Source: Calothrix sp. NIES-2098 | Lineage (GTDB): Bacteria > Cyanobacteriota > Cyanobacteriia > Cyanobacteriales > Nostocaceae | Assembly (NCBI GenBank): GCA_002368175.1 | Contig: AP018172.1 | Location: 6,823,001 to 6,887,000, forward strand | Reading direction: 5' to 3' | DNA length: 64,000 nt | Shown: positions 18,367-27,269 of the stretch, piece by piece | How the letters are laid out: each line of letters begins with the position of its first letter | Position numbering within the stretch: position 1 is the first letter of the stretch | Program-made: the position numbers and the translations under genes | The notes under the pieces: model-generated | The model's database searches: none | Told to the model about the DNA's origin: nothing | What the model saw: only the letters and a program-made list of their open reading frames with translations

Positions 18367-18877
18367 TAGCGAGGCGAGATGGAATTTTGTCCCAATTGAT
18401 AAGCAATATCCAAGAGATACTTTCGATTGCGGTTATGTAATTTTAAATGATTATCTCAAGAAATATGCGCGGCAAAATCATAATAAAGGAATTGCCAAAA
18501 CGTTTGTAGCAATTCCAGCATCAGGAAGCTTAAAAATTGATGGTTATTATACTGTTAGTGCCAGCGTTATTGAGTATGAATCATTACCAGAGTCCTATCA
18601 GCGTGGAATGCCAGCCTATCCAATTCCAGCAATGCTGATTGGGAGATTAGCGGTAGACAAATCTATGAAAGGGCAAGGTTTAGGAAGTGAATTATTAGCT
18701 GATGCTCTTTATCGTGCTGTTCGCGCTGCTCAAGAAATTGGCATATTTGCTGTGAGAGTTGATGCTATCGATTTGCAAGCAAAAGATTTTTATCTCAAGT
18801 ATGAGTTTATTCCTTTTCAAGACAATGAACTTTCACTATTTCTGCCGATGGCAACCATAATGAGAGAGTTTCAGTAA
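18356..18877 (+). CDS. GNAT-family acetyltransferase toxin (TacT/AtaT-like)
   Basis: A 173-residue GNAT enzyme partnered with the overlapping DUF1778 antitoxin. The acetyl-CoA loop is visible as MKGQGLGSELL, preceded by IGRLAVDKS, and a likely catalytic tyrosine sits in DFYLKYEF. Characterised relatives acetylate the aminoacyl group of charged tRNAs and block translation. The start MDSEAR-like region is fixed by the 11-bp overlap: the ATG lies within the last antitoxin codons. The frame and key motifs are intact, so the pair is probably functional. The tRNA target is not predictable from sequence. Confidence 0.92.
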   Translation: MVSDSEARWNFVPIDKQYPRDTFDCGYVILNDYLKKYARQNHNKGIAKTFVAIPASGSLKIDGYYTVSASVIEYESLPESYQRGMPAYPIPAMLIGRLAVDKSMKGQGLGSELLADALYRAVRAAQEIGIFAVRVDAIDLQAKDFYLKYEFIPFQDNELSLFLPMATIMREFQ

Positions 18878-18912
18878 ATCGCAAAGTTTTGATCAAGGGC
18901 GATCGCTTTAAC

Positions 18913-19524
18913 TCATCGCTCTATATCAGCGCTTTCGACTTCCGACTCTACAAGCTCAAATTGCACCTTGTTGTATAAATCTTGCAAGGAAATTTCAAAA
19001 GGTACAGTTACAAGTGCGATCGCTTCATCTTCTTCATCGTATTCACGCAATGCCCATTGCTTTTTACCAGTTTTGGAATATTGCTCTACATGAATCCGGT
19101 TTTGATCGATTAATAAATATTCTTGGAAAGTGGGAATTGTTCGGTAAGCCTCAAATTTACCTTCGCGATCATAACCTTTAGTTGATTTTGATAAAACCTC
19201 CACAATTACCTGTGGATTTACAATTATATCTAGACGATTGTTGAAATACTCTGGTTCATCTGCCAGAATCATCACATCTGGATATGTATAGGTACGCTTT
19301 TGGGCAATCCACAAACGAACATCACCCATATACACTCGGTAGTGTTGTTTTTTGAAAGCAAAATTTAACTCACTACTTAAGTTGAGCGCTATTTGGTTGT
19401 GATTTATTGTGCCACCAGCCATTGGAATTATTTGCCCATCAATATATTCGCTTTTGTAGTCAGCAGCTTCCTCTAGTTCTAAATATTCCTCTGGCGTGTA
19501 GTATCGCTGTTGTGTGACTTGCAT
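18913..19524 (-). CDS. Uma2 family (DUF820) endonuclease-like protein
   Basis: A 203-residue protein of the Uma2/DUF820 family, a PD-(D/E)XK nuclease fold greatly expanded in cyanobacteria. The typical start RYYTPEEYLELEEAADYKSE is followed by GQIIPMAGG, then the core TYPDVMIL (Asp) and PQVIVEVLSKST with Glu/Ser-Lys. I chose the ATG at 19524 (MQVTQQRYY); an upstream frame start at 19548 would add eight residues not typical of the family. The biological role of these proteins is unknown. A second, diverged member lies at 62371-63075. Confidence 0.88.
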   Translation of the reverse strand: MQVTQQRYYTPEEYLELEEAADYKSEYIDGQIIPMAGGTINHNQIALNLSSELNFAFKKQHYRVYMGDVRLWIAQKRTYTYPDVMILADEPEYFNNRLDIIVNPQVIVEVLSKSTKGYDREGKFEAYRTIPTFQEYLLIDQNRIHVEQYSKTGKKQWALREYDEEDEAIALVTVPFEISLQDLYNKVQFELVESEVESADIER

Positions 19525-19569
19525 AATTTTATTGAGTAGCGATCGCATTCATCGAACAGTGTAACGTGG

Positions 19570-20694
19570 TTATCCCCACAATCTCCTTCCGGCTTTGCCA
19601 TTTAATTTTTCGTGGCTATCTTCTAACAATGCTGGAATATTTAACTCTTCAGGACATCTGGGTAAACAATCACCGCATTCTGTACAACGGTTGGCTTTCA
19701 TTCCCGGAAACCAGTGACCTGCATTTTCAAACATTCCATAGCGATATTTGCCGTAGTCTGTCATGTCGTATGCCACAGTTAGATTACGTAACCGCAATAC
19801 CTCTGGAATATTAATCTTTTCTGGACAGGGTAAACAAGCATAGCACTGGCTACACTTATCAGTTTTTAAGGTAGTTTGTTGTTGATTTTCTAAACGTTGG
19901 AAAGCAGCAATTTCTTCTGGCGTGATTTCATCAACACTATCAGCAACTTGCAAAGGTTCAATTAATTCCTCTGGGTTGGCTGGCCCTACACTCAAGGTAG
20001 TAATGCGGGAGTCACTGAGTAAAAATCGATAATTTAACTCTAAGGGTGAAAAGGGATGACACAATTCTTTTAAGGTTTGGGGTGGTGTGTAAAGCCGTCC
20101 TCCCTTATCAGCAGGGGAAATGATAAAAATCCCCATGTCTTTTTCTGCTGCTAGCTGAATTGCTGGTGCATGGCGTTGGAAAAAATAGTAATAATGCAGA
20201 TTGACGAATTCAAATAAACCTGTTTCTATAGCCGCCAGAATAAGATCTAACGATCCGTGGGTGGAGAAACCAACATGACGCACCCGACCATCTGCGATCG
20301 CTTCCTGCACAGCTTCAATACAACCAGCTTGCACTAAATCTAGATGTTCCCACGTGTTTAAGCCGTGAATTCCCAAGCAATCTAGATAATCTAGTTGCAA
20401 TCTTTCTAGGGATTCATCAATGTAGCGGCGCATTGTGTCAGCATCGGCTGTAGGCGGAATTTTAGTAGTGATGTGAAGTTGAGAACGAGGTACAGATAAA
20501 CCAGCTTTGAATGCTTGGCCAAAAAACTCCTCACTTTTGCCATAACCTCTGGCAGTTTCTATATGATTAATTCCTAACGCTAAGGCTTTTTCGATAGTTT
20601 GCTGGGAATTTTCTGCATCAGCTAGGTAGCGCATTGTTCCTAAGGAAAAAACAGACAAGTGTAGATTAGTTTTGCCAAAGCGTCGATATTGCAT
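19570..20694 (-). CDS. Aldo/keto reductase with C-terminal 4Fe-4S motifs
   Basis: A 374-residue oxidoreductase. Residues ~1-260 form an aldo/keto reductase barrel (MQYRRFGKTNLHLSVFSLGT; IETARGYGKSEE with the catalytic-type Asp/Tyr region altered to ETARGYG; VGFSTHG). The C-terminus carries two cysteine clusters, CSQCYACLPCP and CTECGDCLPRCP, that match ferredoxin-like 4Fe-4S binding. This fused form is widespread in cyanobacteria; its substrate is unknown. The canonical Asp of the AKR tetrad in the D-T-A-x-x-Y motif appears as Glu (ETARGYG), which may change proton transfer. The start is unambiguous. Confidence 0.9.
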   Translation of the reverse strand: MQYRRFGKTNLHLSVFSLGTMRYLADAENSQQTIEKALALGINHIETARGYGKSEEFFGQAFKAGLSVPRSQLHITTKIPPTADADTMRRYIDESLERLQLDYLDCLGIHGLNTWEHLDLVQAGCIEAVQEAIADGRVRHVGFSTHGSLDLILAAIETGLFEFVNLHYYYFFQRHAPAIQLAAEKDMGIFIISPADKGGRLYTPPQTLKELCHPFSPLELNYRFLLSDSRITTLSVGPANPEELIEPLQVADSVDEITPEEIAAFQRLENQQQTTLKTDKCSQCYACLPCPEKINIPEVLRLRNLTVAYDMTDYGKYRYGMFENAGHWFPGMKANRCTECGDCLPRCPEELNIPALLEDSHEKLNGKAGRRLWG

Positions 20695-20870
20695 AAAAGT
20701 AAGCTGGCACGCTAAAACTATTAATCATTTGTCATTTGTGAAATGGCCAAAGATCAATAAAGTCTTGTTTAAAATTAATATTTTTCTGAACTGGCTTTTT
20801 CGCAAATAATACGTACAAAGACAACTTCGTATGACTAATGACCAATGACTCGCAAAACGAGTGAAAATTT

Positions 20871-20919
20871 AAGAAGAAAAAGTAAAGAAATTGTGTACTT
20901 TCCTGTACTTTTTCTTCTT
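20871..20919 (-). terminator. Hairpin downstream of the bifunctional nuclease gene
   Basis: Perfect 14-bp arms AAGAAGAAAAAGTA (20871-20884) and TACTTTTTCTTCTT (20906-20919) with a 21-nt loop. It lies 63 bp past the stop of the 20982-21479 gene and before the next minus-strand gene, consistent with a terminator. Confidence 0.55.
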
Positions 20920-20981
20920 AGTTCTTTATTGTTTAATTTGTTGATTGTTTTTAGCTTGCTACCTAGCACTTCATTAAGTTT

Positions 20982-21479
20982 TTAACTTTCGCCATTACCG
21001 AAGCGTTTGATCAAATCTTCAGGACGGAGATTAGAAATAAATTCGCGGAAGGCTTGTTGTTCTGCTTCATCAGCATCTCGATCGACAGGGATAGAAGCAT
21101 CAGCAATCACTTCTTCCATTACCCAAATGGGGGCGTTGGTACGAAGTGCAATGGCGATCGCATCGCTAGGACGGGCGTCAATTTCTTTTGTTGTCTCGCC
21201 TTGCTTGACAACTAATGCTGCATAAAATGTATCTTTTTGCAGAGAATGAATAATAACCTTATCTAGAGTCAAATTCCACGTTTCTAGAATATTCACAATT
21301 AAATCGTGAGTTAAAGGCCTTGGAGGCTTTTGACTCTCTATTGCTCCCGCAATTGCCCTAGCTTGTTCTTGACCAATATAAATTGGTAAAGCACGGCGAT
21401 CGGAAGCATCTTTCAAAAGTACAATCGGGCTGCGGGTTATGGCATCTAATGCTATACCAGCGACTCTCATTTCAATCAT
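20982..21479 (-). CDS. Bifunctional nuclease family protein (DUF151)
   Basis: A 165-residue DUF151-type protein, the usual length. It contains MRVAGIALDAITRSPIVLLKD, RALPIYIGQEQARAIAGAIE, PRPLTHDLI and the conserved SDAIAIALRTNAPIWV. Plant and bacterial relatives have been reported with DNase and RNase activity, but the cyanobacterial role is not settled. It is cytoplasmic, transcribed alone and divergent from riboflavin synthase. The C-terminal tail ends in an acidic EDLIKRFG segment. Confidence 0.92.
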   Translation of the reverse strand: MIEMRVAGIALDAITRSPIVLLKDASDRRALPIYIGQEQARAIAGAIESQKPPRPLTHDLIVNILETWNLTLDKVIIHSLQKDTFYAALVVKQGETTKEIDARPSDAIAIALRTNAPIWVMEEVIADASIPVDRDADEAEQQAFREFISNLRPEDLIKRFGNGES

Positions 21480-21820
21480 TGGTTAAGCCTCTACGCTCCT
21501 TGGAGTACTTGGTTAATAAGTAACAAATAATACCTTGACAGGTTTAGCTAGGGACAGTAATAAACATAGGCATTTGTTTTCTATAATTGCTTCTATTAAA
21601 CTCCGAACTTGATGTGAACACCAGAGTAAGGCAAAGTGGTCTACTTAGACAATATCTCTCTATACCCAAGTATGCCTTGTTCGTGATGCTAATGTGATAA
21701 TATCCCTATCTTCAATAACGTCAGAAAATATACTCAGATTTTGCTACATTTATGGAGGAATTTACGAGTTGTTTTTAGGCAAAATTAGGCAATAAATAGA
21801 GTTAATTTGGCAAAAAAGCT
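21480..21820. other. Divergent intergenic region, 341 bp
   Basis: It separates the minus-strand nuclease gene from plus-strand ribE and must contain both promoters. No FMN riboswitch-like conserved blocks were recognised before ribE. No other structured element was seen. Confidence 0.5.
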
Positions 21821-22501
21821 GTGTTTACAGGATTGATCCAGGCTTTAGGAACCATGAAACCCTTAGGGGGAGATTCTTGGCAAATAAATTGTGTAAGTCA
21901 GCCATCTGATTTAATTATGCAGGATATGGCTTACGGTGACAGCATCGCAGTCGATGGCGTTTGTCTGACTGTGGAAGAAGTTTTAAAAGATGGTTTTATC
22001 GCCACTGCATCACCGGAAACGTTGCGCCGCACGACTTTAGGGGATGGAGAAACAGCACAGAAATATGTCAACCTAGAAGCTTCGTTGCGGGTAGGGAGCA
22101 AAGTTGGTGGTCATTTTGTCATGGGTCATGTAGACGGCGTTGGGCGGATGGTGACAGCAGAACAAACAGCGACTTCTTGGGAAATGACCTTTACAGCACC
22201 TGAGGCGATCGCGCGGTACATTGTTCCCAAGGGTAGTATTGCTGTCAATGGTATTAGCCTCACAGTAGCTGCCTACGAGCCAGAACACTCCCAATTCACG
22301 GTGGCGGTAATTCCTCTCACCTACGCTGAAACCAATCTCCGCTATTTGGTTCCCGGTAGTTTGGTGAATCTTGAAGGAGATATTCTCGGCAAATATGTCG
22401 AAAAATTCCTTTATTCTGGCAAAGGAAACCCCAAAGTTGGGGAAGCTGCTAGTTCTGATGACATCACACCTGCCTTTCTAGCAGAACATGGCTATTTATA
22501 A
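21821..22501 (+). CDS. ribE: Riboflavin synthase, alpha subunit
   Basis: A 226-residue enzyme that dismutates two 6,7-dimethyl-8-ribityllumazines to riboflavin. Two repeated lumazine-binding domains are visible: the first starts MFTGLIQALGTM with DSIAVDGVCLTVEEV, and the second has GSIAVNGISLTVAAYE. GGHFVMGHVDGVG and an NLEGDILGKYVEKFL end are also typical. The start is a GTG at 21821, supported because family members begin MFTG at that position. It stands alone; no other rib gene lies in the window. Confidence 0.96.
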   Translation: MFTGLIQALGTMKPLGGDSWQINCVSQPSDLIMQDMAYGDSIAVDGVCLTVEEVLKDGFIATASPETLRRTTLGDGETAQKYVNLEASLRVGSKVGGHFVMGHVDGVGRMVTAEQTATSWEMTFTAPEAIARYIVPKGSIAVNGISLTVAAYEPEHSQFTVAVIPLTYAETNLRYLVPGSLVNLEGDILGKYVEKFLYSGKGNPKVGEAASSDDITPAFLAEHGYL

Positions 22502-22520
22502 AAGTAGGAAGTAATCAGGC

Positions 22521-22559
22521 TCAAGGATGAAAGCTCAAAATTTCAGCCTTCATCCTTGA
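22521..22559. terminator. Hairpin between convergent ribE and M23 peptidase genes
   Basis: Arms TCAAGGATGAAAGCT (22521-22535) and AGCCTTCATCCTTGA (22545-22559) pair with one mismatch around a 9-nt loop. It lies between two converging stops, so it may serve both directions. It lacks a strong T-run. Confidence 0.5.
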
Positions 22560-22572
22560 CACTTCATCCTTT

Positions 22573-24132
22573 CTAAGAGCCTGGTTGCTTAGTTAACTGA
22601 GCAGTCTGTAAACCTTGAACCAACTGACTCAGGGCGGTATTTAGTTCTACACCTGGGTCAACTGCTACCCAACCATTTGCGGTTAGGTGGCGGACTTCAA
22701 AGTGTAGGTGAGGGCCTGTAGAGTTCCCAGTGCTACCAACTTGTCCAATGACAGTTCCCGGTTCTACCCACTGACCCGGTCGGACAAAGATTTGGGACAT
22801 ATGACCGTAGAGAGTTTGTTGAGCCGAACTGTGGTTAATGGTAACGGCTAAACCATAGCCACCCATCCAGTCAGCACTCTCTACTTGACCTTTAGCAGCA
22901 GCTAAGACTGGCGTACCCATAGGCGCACCTAAATCTGTACCAGCGTGGAAACGGCGATCGCCTGTGATGGGATGAATTCGCCAACCAAATAATGAGGTAA
23001 TTGGTGCGGGAACAGACAAGGGGAACATCATTCCCTGACCGCTATAAGCAACTCTGCCTACATATGGAATTTGGGGTAAGGTTGATGCTAGCGGAAAGTC
23101 GTAAGCAACCGTGCTAGGGCGAGGTGCAAAATTACCATCAGCCATTGGTGGCGGTAAAGTACCACCACTTGGTGCGATCGGGGTTGCACTTACTTTTGTG
23201 GTGGCGAATTCGCTGGGGTTAGGAATAAACCGACTGGGATGATATTCGCTCTTGGTGATACTAGCAGCAATGCGAGTAGCGATATTATTAGGAACCGCTT
23301 GGGGATTACGCCATCTGCGGCTTTCACCAGTAGATGCTATCGGTCTCACAACTGGAACGGTTGCTAAATTAGCAGTTTGGCTTCTTCTCAACCAATTGGG
23401 TGATGTTTTGCTATTACTACCAGCTACACGCTGATTAGCAGTAGGTTTGGCACAAAGACTAGCTGATATAGCTTGTCCTGTTGGCAAAGTCGCTCGACAA
23501 CCACTAGAGCGTTCTGTCACGACTACCGAACTGGGTGCTTGATAAGTACCCCCAACTTGGTAATCGTTAGGGTCAATATAGGCGTTGTTGTAATCCTTGG
23601 GTTTGACTTCCGTGCTACCAACTGGGCTATTAGAGTTGTTAGCAGGTTTGGCAACTTCTGGAAGTTTCTCAGGTAAAGTGCGTAACGGCGCAGGTGCGGG
23701 TTTTTCTTGGTTGACGCTAGCTGGTGCAACCCGCGAAGTTTCTACTTGAGGTTTTGAGCGTCTAATAATAACAGGTTCAGCAGCTTCAATTTTCGGTTTC
23801 GACTGTCTGACTGGCTGTGATGATTGGGAGATATTTTCCCTTTGCAATCTCTTTTTGAGTCTGATTCGCCGTTCGGAAAATTCTACCTGTGGTTGAGTTA
23901 CTGCTGGTATTACAGTATCTTTTTTAACTGGATTTATTACCGTTGTCGGCTGGGAATTTTGAATAGTAGGAACGATGTTATCTATAGATGTTTCCGTTTG
24001 AGCTAACACCAAGCCATTACCTAAAAGGCTAACGCTACTAAGCCAACAGAGGCTCTGTGCTGGTAGCGTAGAAGCAAAGCGTTTTGATGTCACTGGCAAA
24101 CGTTTATGGGCAGAGTTGTTGGGCTGCGTCAT
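22573..24132 (-). CDS. M23 family metallopeptidase (LytM/NlpD-type)
   Basis: A 519-residue exported peptidase or murein-hydrolase regulator. The N-terminus is basic with a hydrophobic region (SLCWLSSVSLLGNGLVLAQT) consistent with a signal peptide. A long Pro/Gln/Arg-rich linker spans ~60-360. The C-terminal M23 domain has the zinc motifs HAGTDLG (HxxxD) and HLHFEV (HxH), with GWRIHPITGDRRFH and GYGLAVTINH, so catalysis on peptidoglycan cross-links is plausible. I chose the ATG at 24132 (MTQPNNS); a frame start at 24213 adds 27 residues that would spoil the signal. birA lies upstream on the same strand. Confidence 0.9.
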   Translation of the reverse strand: MTQPNNSAHKRLPVTSKRFASTLPAQSLCWLSSVSLLGNGLVLAQTETSIDNIVPTIQNSQPTTVINPVKKDTVIPAVTQPQVEFSERRIRLKKRLQRENISQSSQPVRQSKPKIEAAEPVIIRRSKPQVETSRVAPASVNQEKPAPAPLRTLPEKLPEVAKPANNSNSPVGSTEVKPKDYNNAYIDPNDYQVGGTYQAPSSVVVTERSSGCRATLPTGQAISASLCAKPTANQRVAGSNSKTSPNWLRRSQTANLATVPVVRPIASTGESRRWRNPQAVPNNIATRIAASITKSEYHPSRFIPNPSEFATTKVSATPIAPSGGTLPPPMADGNFAPRPSTVAYDFPLASTLPQIPYVGRVAYSGQGMMFPLSVPAPITSLFGWRIHPITGDRRFHAGTDLGAPMGTPVLAAAKGQVESADWMGGYGLAVTINHSSAQQTLYGHMSQIFVRPGQWVEPGTVIGQVGSTGNSTGPHLHFEVRHLTANGWVAVDPGVELNTALSQLVQGLQTAQLTKQPGS

Positions 24133-24222
24133 TTGTTCTCTCGTTTTGTGTAAATAGTCTAAACAGAATGATGCCGGTGGTTTGTCTTGCCCAAAGAGCG
24201 AAATTGTGAACAAACCTAAAAG

Positions 24223-25035
24223 TTAAACCGAAGATTTTTGATAACCCAAACTGATTGTACCGGGTTCAATGTAAATTTCTGGTGATATTACTTGCTTTGT
24301 ATTATAAGCTTCTACATTAACTCGTAAATTACCCTGAGGGGTTACTCCAACTATAGTGCCTGCTAAATCATTAATTTGTATGCGATCGCCCATATTCGTC
24401 AGTAAATCTAGATAGTGCGTCAAGAGTATGTTTACTCCTTCTTCAAAAAGGCACTCAATACCGGATTCTATCCCTAATAAAACCTTCGACGTTAACATTT
24501 CTAGACAAGAAATCGGTTTTGTGGGTTGGGATACTTGCCAAGATTCCAAGTTGATTCCGGTTTCTGGTACTGGGTTTGCCCAGTTAATGCCCACACCAAT
24601 GACAGCTTGAGTAATTTTTTCTTGATTTACTTTGGTTTCAGTCAAAATACCGCCTAGCTTGCGATCGTTTAAGACTAAATCATTAGGCCATTTAATCCCC
24701 ACATTGACGCCACAGTTTCGCAATTGTGAGGCAATTCCCCAAGCACTAGCCAAAGTGAGTTGGTAACTGTCAGTAGCCGCTATTTTGGGATTAATTGCCA
24801 CTGAAACGTATAATCCCCCAGCCGCAGAAATCCACTGACGACCCCATTGGCCGCGCCCAGATGTCTGCTGGGTAGCAATCACTACACATCCTGGTTTCGC
24901 TCCCTGGTTCAGCAAGTTCCAGAGAGTTTGATTAGTTGAAGCTACACTATCAAAAATATGTAAAGAAAATGGTAAATATGAATACTGACGCCCTGCTTTC
25001 AGGGCTGCGGACAAATATTGCAGATCGAATCCCAC
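24223..25035 (-). CDS. birA: Biotin--[acetyl-CoA-carboxylase] ligase
   Basis: A 270-residue monofunctional biotin protein ligase, which biotinylates the carboxyl carrier protein of acetyl-CoA carboxylase. Key motifs are DSVASTNQTLW, the adenylate loop TQQTSGRGQWGRQW, the lysine-containing IKWPNDLVLNDRKLGGIL and GVGINW. The N-terminal DNA-binding domain of E. coli BirA is absent, as is usual in cyanobacteria, so autorepression is not expected. It is divergent from pgeF (77-bp gap) and leads into the M23 gene after 90 bp. Confidence 0.95.
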   Translation of the reverse strand: MGFDLQYLSAALKAGRQYSYLPFSLHIFDSVASTNQTLWNLLNQGAKPGCVVIATQQTSGRGQWGRQWISAAGGLYVSVAINPKIAATDSYQLTLASAWGIASQLRNCGVNVGIKWPNDLVLNDRKLGGILTETKVNQEKITQAVIGVGINWANPVPETGINLESWQVSQPTKPISCLEMLTSKVLLGIESGIECLFEEGVNILLTHYLDLLTNMGDRIQINDLAGTIVGVTPQGNLRVNVEAYNTKQVISPEIYIEPGTISLGYQKSSV

Positions 25036-25112
25036 TTAATTAACCCAAATCCCGTTGTTCAAGTTAGCATTAATTGGCGGATTCTGAATTTTCTGTTTAG
25101 GTTTGGTTTAAG

Positions 25113-25898
25113 ATGCACACTTGGCACTGGCGCAATTGGCAGGGAATGCCCTACCTTACTTGTAGTCTCCTAGAACCTTGGCAACACGGCTTTTTTACCC
25201 ATCCGTTTTGGCCGCGATCGCCACAAGAGTTAACACAGGTGCTGCACCCAGAGGCATCAGTTTATCGCTTGAAACAGGTTCATGGCAATACTGTTCTCAC
25301 CCCACAAGAAATTGACAGTCAGTTAAGTACAGGTGGGGATGATGATTCGGCTTTTGCATCAGCAGATGGTTTAGTCAGCGAAAAGCCGTTGCAAGCAGTA
25401 TGGGTTGCTAGCGCTGATTGTACGCCAGTGCTAATTGGCGATGTGAAAACCGGACAGGTATCAGCAATTCACGCTGGATGGCGGGGTACTGCTAAGAAAA
25501 TTGTCCCGCAAGCGATCGCGCGTTTAAAAGCACAAGGTAGCAAGCTAGAAGATTTGCGGATTGCGATGGGGCCTGCGATCGCCGGAGAAGTTTACCAAGT
25601 CTCTGTGGATGTAGCGGTAGAAATCGGCTACAGTATCGTCCCCCATGAAGACGAACAAAAGATTATTGATGCTTTGCATGAAATACCCAATTCTCCTTTG
25701 TTGCGCGACCCTGAGCCAGGTAAAGTCCGGGTAGATGTGCGACGGGTAAATGCTTTACAAATAGAAAGCCTGGGAATTAGCGGCGAACAAATTGCGATCG
25801 CTCCTTATTGTACTTACCAAACTCCAGAGCATTTCTTTTCCTACCGTCGGGAACAACAGAAAAAAGTGCAGTGGTCGGGGATTGTGAGTTTCAATTAG
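25113..25898 (+). CDS. pgeF: Peptidoglycan editing factor PgeF (multicopper-oxidase-like, DUF152)
   Basis: A 261-residue laccase-domain protein of the YfiH/PgeF family. The characteristic segments are QVHGNTVLT, DGLVSEKPLQAVWVASADCTP, HAGWRGTAKKI and APYCTYQTPEHFFSYRRE. These carry the conserved His-Cys-His metal/catalytic set. E. coli PgeF removes wrongly incorporated serine from peptidoglycan precursors; homologues also show purine-nucleoside activity. The neighbouring M23 gene is a cell-wall gene too, though on the opposite strand. The first ATG gives the standard family length. Confidence 0.93.
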   Translation: MHTWHWRNWQGMPYLTCSLLEPWQHGFFTHPFWPRSPQELTQVLHPEASVYRLKQVHGNTVLTPQEIDSQLSTGGDDDSAFASADGLVSEKPLQAVWVASADCTPVLIGDVKTGQVSAIHAGWRGTAKKIVPQAIARLKAQGSKLEDLRIAMGPAIAGEVYQVSVDVAVEIGYSIVPHEDEQKIIDALHEIPNSPLLRDPEPGKVRVDVRRVNALQIESLGISGEQIAIAPYCTYQTPEHFFSYRREQQKKVQWSGIVSFN

Positions 25899-26128
25899 TA
25901 GTCAATACGTGAAATCAAACTAATGTGATGCAGTCTGCGATAAATCAGGCCTGAATTGTTGGCGATTGTGGCAAATTATCTACTTGGTAGAAATCTCAAA
26001 TTTGCCTCACATAATTGAGCCTAAATTGAGTTTGATGAGCATACATAAAGAATTACTCGGACTGTCGCCTAGCCTTACTCAAGGAGTCGTAAAATTATAT
26101 TGAACTTCAGTAGCGGAAATCAGCGATC

Positions 26129-27112
26129 GTGAGCGTTCGAGCATTTTTCCAAGCGGCTACAGTTGAAGATGCATCTCCCCCCTATGACAATATTCACCTG
26201 AAGGTTTTCTATCCAGCAAAGATGTCAGGCGGTGAGCTAGAAGAAAATCGAGGTATTGTTTCTGCCGATCCTCAACGAGCTCCGTTTAAGGTTGTGATTT
26301 TTTTCAACGGTATTAACTGCGGTCCCGAACAATATCAATGGCTGGCTGTTAAATTAGCAGAGCGTGGACTTGTTGTTGTTACCTTTTCCTGGATTGCCGA
26401 AAATTTACCTGGAATGGTGGCTCTCACTCCAGGTATTGATATTAAAATGTCAGTTCCCAGCATGTATGGTAAAGGTGCGACAGCTTCAGCTTTACTGACG
26501 CTGCTAAAAACTTTAGAGCGTTTACAACTAGAAGGGGTTTTGGCTGGTTTGCTCGACTTAGACCATATTATTCTAGGTGGGCATTCGGCAGGCGGTAGAG
26601 TCGCGATTGAAAGTGCAGATCCCAAGTTTTTCTCACAAGTTGTAGCCGCTTTTGCTTATGGCGCACATACAGCAGCAGGTCAACAGCTAGGGTATGAAGC
26701 TGGGACAATCTTACCCTTACCCGATTCTTTACCCTTACTCCTGATTGGTGGAACCTGCGATGGAGTTATTGCTAAGAGTAGCCATCGCTATGGAGTGACT
26801 TGGGAACAAGCTACAACTCCGATGATGCGCACTTTCCAAGAAGCGATCGCAGGTGGTAGGGGTGATAGTTATCTACTGATTCTAGAAGGAGCCAACCATT
26901 TTTCTGTTAGCTATCCTTTTGATGACACCACGGGTAGACCATTTCTAGACTTTCCAACTACCCAGCCACCAGAACAACTGCGACATTTAATCGCAGAAAC
27001 GATTGGTTTATTCATTGATGCTCATGTTTTTCACCAAACCACAGCCCTCGAAGCTCTCAATCAAATGTTAGTATCTCAAAATTCTGCGATCGCATCATTT
27101 GAGCGAAAGTAG
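26129..27112 (+). CDS. Alpha/beta hydrolase (chlorophyllase/dienelactone-hydrolase-like)
   Basis: A 327-residue alpha/beta hydrolase. The nucleophile elbow is GGHSAGGRVAIE (GHSxGG, also found in chlorophyllases). A preceding strand VVIFFNGINCGPEQYQWLAVKLAERG gives the oxyanion region, and the late GANHFSVSYPFDD supplies the catalytic His. No signal peptide is seen. The start is a GTG at 26129, overlapping a GCGATCG context; there is no strong Shine-Dalgarno. The substrate is unknown: chlorophyllase-like function is a motif-based suggestion only. Confidence 0.85.
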   Translation: MSVRAFFQAATVEDASPPYDNIHLKVFYPAKMSGGELEENRGIVSADPQRAPFKVVIFFNGINCGPEQYQWLAVKLAERGLVVVTFSWIAENLPGMVALTPGIDIKMSVPSMYGKGATASALLTLLKTLERLQLEGVLAGLLDLDHIILGGHSAGGRVAIESADPKFFSQVVAAFAYGAHTAAGQQLGYEAGTILPLPDSLPLLLIGGTCDGVIAKSSHRYGVTWEQATTPMMRTFQEAIAGGRGDSYLLILEGANHFSVSYPFDDTTGRPFLDFPTTQPPEQLRHLIAETIGLFIDAHVFHQTTALEALNQMLVSQNSAIASFERK

Positions 27113-27204
27113 TTTGTGGTTTAGAGCAGGTTAACTAACAAAAGTCTGAATACTAGCATTCAAGTTGCAATTACAAAAGCTTATTCTTTCGACATAAACC
27201 ATGT

Positions 27205-27227
27205 AGAGACCTTACAGTAAGGTCTCT
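27205..27227. terminator. Palindromic hairpin between convergent genes
   Basis: AGAGACCTTAC and GTAAGGTCTCT (27205-27215, 27217-27227) are exact complements around a single base. It lies between the hydrolase and the 27270-28733 gene, so it probably terminates one or both. Confidence 0.55.
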
Positions 27228-27269
27228 CACGTATTCCACTCAGCAGGCTAGGAAGCCCTATCTCTTTGG

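Noticed and set aside
21480..21820. FMN riboswitch upstream of ribE
   Set aside because: None of the conserved RFN blocks could be seen.
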